Origin: CAZJGG01 sp964545475
GTDB lineage: Bacteria > Bacillota > Clostridia > Lachnospirales > JAISER01
DNA: 10,563 bases
Direction: 5' to 3'
Assembly: GCA_964545475.1 (NCBI GenBank)
Contig: CAZJGG010000077.1
Location: forward strand, 1-10,563
Shown: positions 1 to 5,897 of the stretch, piece by piece
How the letters are laid out: the number at the start of each line of letters is the position of its first letter
Position numbering within the stretch: the stretch's first letter is position 1
Program-made: the position numbers and the translations under genes
Notes under the pieces: generated by a model
Databases searched by the model: none
Seen by the model: only the letters and a program-made list of their open reading frames with translations
Told to the model about the DNA's origin: nothing

Positions 1-542
1 CTAATTCTTTCTTCCCACCAGCCAAAAGCGACTCTTCCTTCCGCAGTCGGTTCAGTGCTATTAATCAAAGTCATAAACACTAAAAATGAACCACCTGGAG
101 GAAAAATTAATTTGCCGTTTTCAGTTTCAACAAGGGTTACATTCGGGTCTCCTCTTCTTACAAACGCTTTTATACCACCTACCGGGTTTCCTTCAACATC
201 TGATGCAGATTGAATCTTTACTTTAGCAATAGGCGGAGGATAGATTGCTGTGTTTGATGGTGTTGATGGGTTTTCCGTAGGAGTTCCCGGAGGGTCGGAG
301 TTAAACCAGAACTGGGCTCTAAATGATGAATTTGATATGTCTGTTACAGTCCAAACATTAACATGTAGTAAAACTCCAGAGCCTTTTGGGTTATATAACC
401 TTGCTCATGCGCTTTTATCGCTTGAAAGCGTTAGATTGTCTGCATATCCAATGAAATATTTTCCTAAATCCGACTGATATAGTTCAATTGGAATATCTAC
501 AGCCTTAACTAATCTTTTTGAATCGCTTATTGAGTCGTAAAT
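1..542 (-). pseudogene. DUF6143-like small protein, 3' end outside window, interrupted by in-frame TGA
   Basis: Reading the minus strand from 542 to the window edge gives one continuous frame of about 180 codons, broken once by TGA at 405-407 (codon 46 counted from an ATT at 540-542). Before the stop it reads YDSISDSKRLVKAVDIPIEL and then GKYFIGYADNLTLSSDKSA; after it comes ARLYNPKGSGVLLHVNVWTV, then FWFNSDPPGTP, GGIKAFVRRGD, FPPGGSFLVF and a final FGWWEERI. The unchanged frame and protein-like composition on both sides argue for one gene with a nonsense change. From memory this resembles the DUF6143 group of small clostridial proteins of unknown function, where I expect Trp (TGG) at the stop. 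No signal peptide is visible in the part seen. The first codon is also odd (see the RBS entry). A sequencing error at one base cannot be excluded. The family assignment is recall, not a search result. Confidence 0.6.
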
Positions 543-554
543 GGTGATCACCTC
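540..554 (-). promoter_or_regulatory. Strong RBS facing an ATT codon instead of ATG
   Basis: On the minus strand GAGGTGATC (546-554) is a near-full complement of the 16S 3' end. Eight bases after its GG comes ATT (540-542), exactly where a start codon should be. The only conventional alternative nearby is GTG at 549-551, which lies inside the RBS itself and has no good SD of its own. Either translation uses a rare ATT start or an ancestral ATG was lost. Confidence 0.55.
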
Positions 555-625
555 AACTATCAATATTATTACTATGTTATTCATGTTCTAATATTAATGT
601 GAGTTAAACACAATAAAACTCATCC

Positions 626-2227
626 CTAAATATTTACGCTTTGCTGCTTTTGTTCTGATTGATCTATTTTTTCTGTTTTATTAGCGATTATTTTGTTTTT
701 TTCCTTGATTTGATCGCCAAATTCCTCATACATGGCTTTTATCATTGCAGCCATTGTTAGAAGCATAACTATAGTAATTACGATAGAAGCAACAAGGGAG
801 GAAGTTTGTAGACCTGTTATTTCACCGCTGGCGATAAGAACAAGAACAATTGCTAAAACAGCGATTGAAACTGCCCAAAGTGCTCTTGTTGCTTTAGGAG
901 GAACTACAGGGTTGCAATCTTTTCTTGTAGTTACTTGGGCACAAACATAGGAATAAGAGTCTACAGTTGTTGCAAGGAAAATGAAGACTAAAATAATAAA
1001 TAAGCCTGATAAAATTCCGCCGAATGGAAGCCTTTGAAGAACAGTGAAAACAGTCGAGCCTGTGCCGTTTTGATTCATAGCGCCAACTAAATCTATACCT
1101 TCTTTAAGCTGCATATGTATTGCTGTTGAGCCGAAAGTGCCGTACCAAAGCCATGTTGCTATTGGAGCAGCGCCTAAATGGACAAGAACCACTTCTTTAA
1201 GAGTTCTGCCTCTTGAAACTGCCGCAACAAATAGACCTGTAGATGGAGCGGATGCGATCCACCATGCCCAGTAAAATATGGTCCAGCCTTGAGGGAACTG
1301 ATTTGTTTGCAAGCTGTCTGTCCAAAATGTCATTCTCGGGAAGTTTTGAAGCATATCGCCGAAGCCGGTAAGGGTAGTGTTTAAAATAAATCCTGAAGGA
1401 CCTAACAAAAATACAACTACACATATACCGATGCATAAAGGAATATTTATGTTGCTTAATATTTTTATGCCTTTGTCAATGCCACTTACTGCGCTTGCGG
1501 TAAACAGTGCTGCCCAACAAACGCCTATTATAACATAAACGTAGTTGTTAATAGGAATGCCGAATAAGCTGTTAAGACCGCCTGCGAGCTGCATAATGCC
1601 AAGGCCGGTCGCAGTAGTAACCCCACCAATTACACCGAAAACCAAAAAGCCGTCTAGAAGCCGGAAACCTTTTGATTCTACTTTTTTTCCAAAAAGCGGT
1701 CTCATAAAAGTGCTGAAATGAGGGGGTTCGCCTTTTCTGTAAATAAAATAGCCTGCCGGTGCGGCAACAGTCATGTATATAGCCCACGGAACCCATCCCC
1801 AATGATAAAAGGATTGCGCAAGGGCACGTTCTGCCGCCTCAGGCGTCATTGCTTCCACTCCGAAAGGAGGAGACTGCAAAAAGCTTAAAGGCTCTGCAAC
1901 GCACCAATATACAAGACCTACGCCATAACCGCAGGCAATAATCATAGCAAACCAAGTGAAAAATGAATATTGAGGCTTGTCGTCATCTTTGCCAAGCTTC
2001 ACGTTTCCAAACGGCCCAAAGGCAAGCCAAATTGAAAATATAAAAAATATAGCCCCAGCAAGAAGATATGCCCAACCAAAATCCCCGGTTAATGTGCTGA
2101 ATACAACGCCGATTATAGCAAACATGCCATCTGGGTTAATTAATGCCCAGCCCACAAAAATAACAAGAATTGTCAGGGCAGAAAATAATACTATTCCGTC
2201 TGATTTTTGTATCCAATTTTTATTCAT
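626..2227 (-). CDS. BCCT-family quaternary-amine (betaine/carnitine/choline) transporter
   Basis: A 533-aa integral membrane protein with about 12 hydrophobic segments, the usual size and topology for the betaine/choline/carnitine transporter family. Diagnostic stretches are GYGVGLVYWCVAEPLSF in TM3 (100-116), HWGWVPWAIY in TM4 (142-151), WAWW in TM8 (320-323), SRGRT (338-342) and TTVDSYSYV in TM10 (420-428). The TM4 aromatic-box residues known from BetP correspond to W143, W148 and Y151. The TM8 motif is unusual: BetP-like ISWSPF is replaced by IASAPS (324-329), losing one conserved Trp. The C-terminal tail (about 500-533) is charged and Lys/Gln-rich. The ATG follows a purine-rich RBS (GAGGGAGAAGG) 19 nt after the methyltransferase stop, so the two are co-transcribed. 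It ends in TAG. The partner enzyme suggests import of a methylated amine such as glycine betaine; the exact substrate and ion coupling cannot be read from sequence. Confidence 0.93.
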   Translation of the reverse strand: MNKNWIQKSDGIVLFSALTILVIFVGWALINPDGMFAIIGVVFSTLTGDFGWAYLLAGAIFFIFSIWLAFGPFGNVKLGKDDDKPQYSFFTWFAMIIACGYGVGLVYWCVAEPLSFLQSPPFGVEAMTPEAAERALAQSFYHWGWVPWAIYMTVAAPAGYFIYRKGEPPHFSTFMRPLFGKKVESKGFRLLDGFLVFGVIGGVTTATGLGIMQLAGGLNSLFGIPINNYVYVIIGVCWAALFTASAVSGIDKGIKILSNINIPLCIGICVVVFLLGPSGFILNTTLTGFGDMLQNFPRMTFWTDSLQTNQFPQGWTIFYWAWWIASAPSTGLFVAAVSRGRTLKEVVLVHLGAAPIATWLWYGTFGSTAIHMQLKEGIDLVGAMNQNGTGSTVFTVLQRLPFGGILSGLFIILVFIFLATTVDSYSYVCAQVTTRKDCNPVVPPKATRALWAVSIAVLAIVLVLIASGEITGLQTSSLVASIVITIVMLLTMAAMIKAMYEEFGDQIKEKNKIIANKTEKIDQSEQKQQSVNI

Positions 2228-2246
2228 AAAACCTTCTCCCTCTCTT

Positions 2247-3632
2247 TTATAATTTTTTTTCTAAATAATTTTTTAATTGTTTCTGAATTAACGCATCCAT
2301 TTCCGGCATTACATATGCGTTTAACATACTATCCATTGATCTTATTATTTTTTTATCAATCTCTTCAGAAAAAACTTTGTTATCTGCAAGTTTTTCGTTT
2401 AAGCCTGTTTTGTGGAACCAAGGTGCTGTCCTGCAATTTTCAAACGTGTGCTCGCTGGTAATGAAATGACCTCCATGGCCGGTTTCTTTTATTACATCAA
2501 AAGCAAAATCACTTTCATTTAGTGAAATGTCTTTAAAGTAATATTCAACCATGCTTATAATTTCAAGGTCGTTAATAAACTTTTCATAAGACATAGCTCC
2601 GAAAGAGTTTAAAATACCGGCGCTGTGTATTACTAAATTTGAACCGGAAAGCCTTGTGGAAAACATATTCATCATAGCTTCATAACCGCTTTGGGCGCAA
2701 ACCCCGAGGGCATCTGACTGAGTTCCTCCGCTTCTAGACGGCAGGTTATAAAATTTAGCCAGCTCAGCACTATATTTTGATTGAAGGGTAAATGCAGGCG
2801 TGCCTATTGAAACGCAGGCATTTGTAATATTAAGAGTTGTGGGCAGTAAGCCGTAAACAACAGGCGTGCCCGGATTAATCATTTGGGTTATGGCAATGGC
2901 CGCCAATGCTTCGGCGTTGCCAAGGGCTAAATTTCCGGCAAGAGTAATCGGCCCTGTCCCTCCGCAAACAGGCCCGGGGGTTATTATTAGTGGCTGACCG
3001 TATTTTACGCATATTAACATAGTGTCCAGCGCACTCTCATCAATAATAAGTGGGCTTATAGTGTTTATAAGGGTAAAGGCTCTTTTTGAATTTTTTAAAT
3101 CATTTTCACCAAATACAATTAAAAGCATATCCATAAGCTCTTGAACTCGCTCTTTTGTTCCTGGCATACTTAAAACTACTTTTTCGGAATATTTTAAAAT
3201 ATCATTCATTAAAATTAAGTGACTTTTTTCTTGGGGAATATCACAGGGTTGAACAAGGATGCCGCCGTTGATGGAAAATATCTCTGATGATTCTGTTAGC
3301 TTTAGAAATTGAATATAATCATTATGTAAAGCTTGTTTTATTAAACCACTTTTGTCAATTATGTGAGTACAGCCATAACCTGGGCAGTAATAAGCCCTGT
3401 CTCCTCCTATGCTCATGTTGTACTTTTCATTTCTTGCGGTAACTCCAAAACTTGACGGAGCATTTTTTATTGCGGACATAATTTGCTCTTCTGTAAAATA
3501 AGCAATATTGCCGTCTGTTTTAATATTGTTTTTTTTCAATATGTCCAAAACGGTGTCTGAAAACAGCTTTATGCCAATTTCCTCAAGAATTTTAATTGAA
3601 TTTTTATGAATTTTATTTGTTGCTAGTTGCAC
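2247..3632 (-). CDS. MttB-superfamily (trimethylamine/glycine-betaine type) methyltransferase, non-pyrrolysine
   Basis: A 461-aa cytoplasmic protein matching the MttB superfamily, whose members move a methyl group from a methylated amine to a cobalamin-carrying protein. Visible family blocks are HKNSIKILEEIGIKL (9-23), ISPL (192-195), CGGTGPITLAGNLALGNAEA (223-242), the NLPSRSGGTQSDA stretch (296-308), QSGYEAM (314-320), SYEKFINDLE (348-357) and GHGGHFITSEHT (385-396). There is no in-frame TAG, so it belongs with the pyrrolysine-free members, of which Desulfitobacterium MtgB (glycine betaine) is the characterised example; others act on proline betaine, carnitine or butyrobetaine. The length is close to the usual 470-490. 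The start is GTG (3630-3632), chosen because GGGAGGTG lies at the correct distance upstream. The BCCT transporter follows 19 nt downstream. No corrinoid protein or second methyltransferase is in the window, so they must be elsewhere. The family is clear; the substrate is inferred from the neighbour. Confidence 0.88.
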   Translation of the reverse strand: MQLATNKIHKNSIKILEEIGIKLFSDTVLDILKKNNIKTDGNIAYFTEEQIMSAIKNAPSSFGVTARNEKYNMSIGGDRAYYCPGYGCTHIIDKSGLIKQALHNDYIQFLKLTESSEIFSINGGILVQPCDIPQEKSHLILMNDILKYSEKVVLSMPGTKERVQELMDMLLIVFGENDLKNSKRAFTLINTISPLIIDESALDTMLICVKYGQPLIITPGPVCGGTGPITLAGNLALGNAEALAAIAITQMINPGTPVVYGLLPTTLNITNACVSIGTPAFTLQSKYSAELAKFYNLPSRSGGTQSDALGVCAQSGYEAMMNMFSTRLSGSNLVIHSAGILNSFGAMSYEKFINDLEIISMVEYYFKDISLNESDFAFDVIKETGHGGHFITSEHTFENCRTAPWFHKTGLNEKLADNKVFSEEIDKKIIRSMDSMLNAYVMPEMDALIQKQLKNYLEKKL

Positions 3633-3673
3633 AATTACACCTCCCTTCTTTTATAAATGTTCGATAATTTCGT

Positions 3674-3697
3674 ACACAATTCATTAATGAAACACAA
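3674..3697. promoter_or_regulatory. Candidate operator: 12-bp palindrome framed by direct hexamers
   Basis: TTCATTAATGAA (3680-3691) is a perfect 12-bp palindrome. It is flanked immediately on both sides by the same hexamer, ACACAA (3674-3679 and 3692-3697, plus strand). The block covers roughly -2 to +21 of the predicted start of the mttB-like operon, where a repressor would block initiation. That it is an operator is inference from position and symmetry; no regulator gene is present in the window. Confidence 0.45.
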
Positions 3698-3701
3698 GAA
3701 A

Positions 3702-3730
3702 ATTATAACATTTTGCTAATAAATTGTCAA
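3702..3730 (-). promoter_or_regulatory. Perfect consensus sigma-A-type promoter of the mttB-like/BCCT operon
   Basis: On the minus strand TTGACA (3725-3730) is followed by a spacer of exactly 17 nt and TATAAT (3702-3707), a 12/12 match to the vegetative consensus. Transcription would start near 3695, about 62 nt before the GTG start. Such a strong promoter is usually held back by a repressor; a candidate operator lies directly over the predicted start site. Confidence 0.85.
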
Positions 3731-3784
3731 ACTAGTGTTATGTATTTTATTACCAAAAAAATATAAAAATTTTTGTCAAATGTG

Positions 3785-3813
3785 TAGACTATAAGGAAGT
3801 AATACCGTATACT
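3785..3813 (+). promoter_or_regulatory. Probable promoter of the TIM-barrel/zinc-ribbon gene pair
   Basis: TAGACT (3785-3790, 4/6 of the -35 consensus), a 17-nt spacer and TATACT (3808-3813, 5/6 of the -10 consensus). Initiation near 3820 would give a leader of about 65 nt before the ATG at 3886. The promoter diverges from the mttB-like promoter; the two -35 boxes are about 55 bp apart. Confidence 0.55.
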
Positions 3814-3849
3814 TAAAGGGAAAGATATATGTGACGACTAGATAAAGTA

Positions 3850-3861
3850 TTTTACGTAAAA
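3850..3861. repeat. 12-bp perfect palindrome in the leader of the TIM-barrel gene
   Basis: TTTTACGTAAAA is fully self-complementary. It lies about 30 nt after the predicted transcription start and 12 nt before the AGAGG ribosome binding site. It could be an operator, but 12-bp AT-rich palindromes also arise by chance. Confidence 0.35.
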
Positions 3862-3885
3862 CCGCAACAGGAAAAGAGGTTAATT

Positions 3886-4581
3886 ATGGAACAAAGGAAA
3901 ATAATAACACCAGAACTTACAACACTTCTTCGCAAAAACATCGTGCGTGTTCCGGAAATAATTAAAAAAGAAGCCAGCGGAATTACAATAATTGGAAAGA
4001 CTATTCACAGCATAATATTTACAACAGATATAGCCATAATAAAAAACACTAACGCAGATTGCGTTATTGCTGTTTACCCTTTTACACCCCATCCTGCTAT
4101 CACCCAGGCAATTATGACAGTTACAGACATTCCTGTGCTTTGTGGAGTAGGCGGAGGGCTTACCCAAGGGCTTCGCTCTGTTAACATTGCGCTTCATGCG
4201 GAATTTCAAGGAGCACTAGGTGTTGTTTTAAACGCTCCAACTCCTCTTGAAACCGTAGCTGCAGTTAAGCACACTGTTGATATACCGGTTATTTTAACAA
4301 TTGTTTCTGAGCTTACAGATATAAAGGAAAGAATAGACATTGGCGTTGATATATTTAATGTAAGCGGTGGTCCTAATACTGTTAAAATTGTAAAAAAAAT
4401 AAGGCAGGAATATCCGGATTTTCCAATTATAGCAACAGGCGGAAACACAGAGGATTCAATAAGAGAAACAATTGAAGCCGGCGCAAACGCAATAACATAT
4501 ACTCCCCCGTCTAACGGCGAACTTTTTAAAGTTAAAATGGAGCATTACCGCCAGCAGGAAATTGAAAAACACACTAATTAA
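3886..4581 (+). CDS. Conserved TIM-barrel protein of unknown function ('hydrolase'-annotated clostridial type)
   Basis: A 231-aa soluble protein with the alternating strand/helix pattern of a (beta/alpha)8 barrel. Strand-end motifs in order are IIFTTDIAIIKNTNAD (43-58), AVYPFTPHP (62-70), LCGVGGGLT (85-93), LNAPTP (115-120), FNVSGGPNT (157-165), IIATGGNT (181-188) and GANAITYTPPS (199-209). The last two resemble phosphate-binding loops of phosphate-handling TIM barrels such as the TrpC and ThiE folds, suggesting a phosphorylated or nucleotide-like ligand; that is inference. I recall close relatives in Clostridia labelled simply 'hydrolase', with no demonstrated reaction I can name. There is no signal peptide or membrane segment. 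The ATG is preceded by AGAGG at suitable spacing. The zinc-ribbon gene starts 12 nt after the stop, so the two share a transcript. Confidence 0.8.
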   Translation: MEQRKIITPELTTLLRKNIVRVPEIIKKEASGITIIGKTIHSIIFTTDIAIIKNTNADCVIAVYPFTPHPAITQAIMTVTDIPVLCGVGGGLTQGLRSVNIALHAEFQGALGVVLNAPTPLETVAAVKHTVDIPVILTIVSELTDIKERIDIGVDIFNVSGGPNTVKIVKKIRQEYPDFPIIATGGNTEDSIRETIEAGANAITYTPPSNGELFKVKMEHYRQQEIEKHTN

Positions 4582-4593
4582 GGAGGGGATTTT

Positions 4594-5073
4594 ATGAACG
4601 ATATAAAGGGTTCTATAGCTTCTCTTGCAAAAAATGTTATGGGAACATCTCAAGGTATTATGCAAAGCGCAAAGCTTAATTTACTTCGAGCTAACGAAGA
4701 AGAAAAAATTAAAGCAGTTTACATTGAAATAGGAAAAAAAGTTCATGAAATATATTCCTATGGCGGAGAAGTTGGTCCGTTTTTCACTGAAAAATATAAT
4801 GAGATAATATCAATCGAACGTAAAATTAAAGAATTAAACGATAAAATAGAAGTGCAAAAAAAGTCTAAAGAAATTTACCACACCGAATCTATTCCGGCAG
4901 AAAGAATTGTTTCTGAAATAAAGGAAGAGCCAGAGCTAAAGGAAAATGAGAGCGATAAAACGGTTGCAGTTTCAGAAAAATACGCAGAAATGCCTAAAAA
5001 GGTTTGCTCTATATGCAAATCTCAAAATGATGTAAATGAAAAATTTTGTTTAGGATGCGGAAGAATGCTTTAA
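4594..5073 (+). CDS. Zinc-ribbon protein with helical N-terminal region, function unknown
   Basis: A 159-aa protein. Residues 1-95 are largely helical, rich in Lys/Glu with heptad-like spacing (for example 65-92), and probably form a coiled coil. Residues 96-135 are acidic and low in complexity, probably a flexible linker. The C-terminus carries a compact zinc ribbon, CSIC (138-141) and CLGC (152-155), in the CX2C-X10-CX2C arrangement common in clostridial zinc-ribbon proteins. No catalytic motif or membrane segment is visible. A strong AGGAGGGG RBS precedes the ATG, 12 nt after the TIM-barrel gene, indicating co-expression. The stop codon overlaps the start of a hairpin terminator. I cannot assign a function; a scaffold or regulatory role is possible but not shown. 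Confidence 0.85.
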   Translation: MNDIKGSIASLAKNVMGTSQGIMQSAKLNLLRANEEEKIKAVYIEIGKKVHEIYSYGGEVGPFFTEKYNEIISIERKIKELNDKIEVQKKSKEIYHTESIPAERIVSEIKEEPELKENESDKTVAVSEKYAEMPKKVCSICKSQNDVNEKFCLGCGRML

Positions 5074-5100
5074 AAGAAAAGATAGCATATCTTTTCTTTT
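5072..5100 (+). terminator. Hairpin terminator after the zinc-ribbon gene
   Basis: AAAAGAAAAGATA (5072-5084) pairs perfectly with TATCTTTTCTTTT (5088-5100) around a GCA loop, a 13-bp stem starting inside the stop codon. The 3' arm is U-rich, but no separate U tract follows and the stem has little GC, so termination may be partial. It separates the TIM-barrel/zinc-ribbon pair from the stress operon. Confidence 0.65.
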
Positions 5101-5108
5101 CACTAAAA

Positions 5109-5135
5109 TTAGCACTCAACCCCCTTGATGGCTAA
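5109..5135 (+). promoter_or_regulatory. CIRCE-like HrcA operator upstream of mcsA
   Basis: TTAGCACTC (5109-5117) is a perfect left half of the CIRCE element. After exactly nine bases comes GATGGCTAA (5127-5135), matching 7/9 of the right half GAGTGCTAA. The right half overlaps the -35 box of the promoter, so bound HrcA would block RNA polymerase. HrcA/CIRCE control is established for groESL and dnaK operons of Firmicutes. I saw no CtsR heptad direct repeat (GGTCAAA type) in this region. Confidence 0.78.
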
Positions 5136-5153
5136 CAAACAATGTGTTATAAT
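5125..5153 (+). promoter_or_regulatory. Promoter of the mcsA-mcsB-clpC operon
   Basis: TTGATG (5125-5130), a 17-nt spacer and a perfect TATAAT (5148-5153) preceded by TGT, giving an extended -10. The start would lie near 5160, about 215 nt before the mcsA ATG. The -35 box is embedded in the CIRCE-like operator. Confidence 0.75.
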
Positions 5154-5194
5154 AAAAACAGTCTAATATCTTACATACATGGTTATAATATTTA

Positions 5195-5360
5195 AGAGCC
5201 TGTTCAAAGTCTCCATTTCAGTGTCTTTTCGGCAAATTTTCTTAATTGCTGCGTCAGCGGCAAACGCCCATACTTATCGTAGTATGAACGTTCGCCTCTT
5301 CCTTGCAATTAAAAAAATTTGCTCGAAAATCCACTAAAAGCGAGACTTTGAACAGGCTCT
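5195..5360. mobile_element. 166-bp near-palindromic MITE-like element in the mcsA leader
   Basis: The ends are a perfect 19-bp inverted repeat: AGAGCCTGTTCAAAGTCTC at 5195-5213 and its complement at 5342-5360. The two 80-nt arms stay complementary almost to the centre (about four-fifths of positions, with single-base offsets), meeting at a 6-nt loop (5275-5280) flanked by CATACT/AGTATG. TAA occurs on both sides of the GAGCC...GGCTC core, a possible 3-bp target duplication. No coding capacity is visible. The size, symmetry and lack of genes fit a MITE or REP-like element moved by a transposase elsewhere. It ends 2 nt before the mcsA RBS, so the mRNA leader would form a very long hairpin there. 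Confidence 0.7.
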
Positions 5361-5375
5361 AAGGGAGGATTTATT

Positions 5376-5885
5376 ATGATTTGCGAGAAATGCTTAAACG
5401 AATTTGCTAACGTTCATTTACAGCAAATTGTAAACGGTGAGAAAACCGAAATGCATTTATGCTCTAAATGTGCTGCAACTTTAGGAATAATTTATGACGA
5501 TTCACTTTCGTTTGATGACTTTTTTCAAAGCTTTGTGGATTCATTTTTGACACAGCAAAACGAAGCAATAAACTTAACAGACGAAAAACAGTTGCTTATA
5601 TGCCAGTCATGCGGATTGACATATCCGAAGTTTAAATCTACTGGACGTTTTGGCTGCGCCAGTTGCTACGATACATTTTCCCAGGATCTTACCGCTATTT
5701 TGTCAAGCATACAAGCCGGGAGCGTTCATAAAGGAAAATTCCCGTCTAAATACGGCAAAGAAATTATAAAAGAAAGAGAAATAGACGAGCTTAAAAAGCA
5801 GCTTTCTCAAGCAGTTGAAAAAGAAGAATATGAAGAAGCAGTAAAATTACGGGACAAAATTAAAAATTTGTCTGCCGGAGAGTAA
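5376..5885 (+). CDS. mcsA: McsA, zinc-binding activator of the McsB arginine kinase
   Basis: A 169-aa soluble protein with the full McsA layout. Two pairs of CXXC motifs, C3/C6 with C29/C32 and C76/C79 with C94/C97, form two zinc-binding modules. A C-terminal UVR motif (about 134-166, containing EREIDELKKQLSQAVEKEEY and EAVKLRDKI) follows. In Bacillus and relatives McsA stimulates McsB and links it to ClpC. The length is within the normal range. The ATG has an ideal GGGAGG RBS just past the palindromic element. mcsB begins 12 nt after the stop. The usual upstream partner ctsR is not present: only promoter, operator and the palindromic element lie between the previous terminator and this gene. 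Confidence 0.93.
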   Translation: MICEKCLNEFANVHLQQIVNGEKTEMHLCSKCAATLGIIYDDSLSFDDFFQSFVDSFLTQQNEAINLTDEKQLLICQSCGLTYPKFKSTGRFGCASCYDTFSQDLTAILSSIQAGSVHKGKFPSKYGKEIIKEREIDELKKQLSQAVEKEEYEEAVKLRDKIKNLSAGE

Positions 5886-5897
5886 GGGGGAGAATTT

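Noticed and set aside
405..407. TGA read as Trp or selenocysteine
   Set aside because: All Trp codons in the intact genes are TGG, arguing against a changed code; no selenocysteine insertion hairpin was evident, and the family position is expected to be Trp.
250..477. Plus-strand open frame of 75 codons
   Set aside because: It lies antisense to the DUF6143-like reading frame, has no RBS and shows no recognisable protein features; the minus-strand frame explains the sequence better.
600..622. Possible terminator after the BCCT gene (TGAGTT/AACTCA)
   Set aside because: Only a 6-bp stem with an 11-nt loop and no U tract on the downstream side.
3724..3780. Two copies of TTGTCAAA 49 bp apart (3724-3731 and 3773-3780)
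   Set aside because: The first contains the -35 box of the mttB-like promoter; the second has no -10 at proper spacing on either strand, and 8-mers recur easily in AT-rich DNA.
5184..5189. Second TATAAT upstream of mcsA
   Set aside because: No acceptable -35 box at 16-18 nt and no correctly placed TG extension; the CIRCE-overlapping promoter at 5125-5153 is far better.
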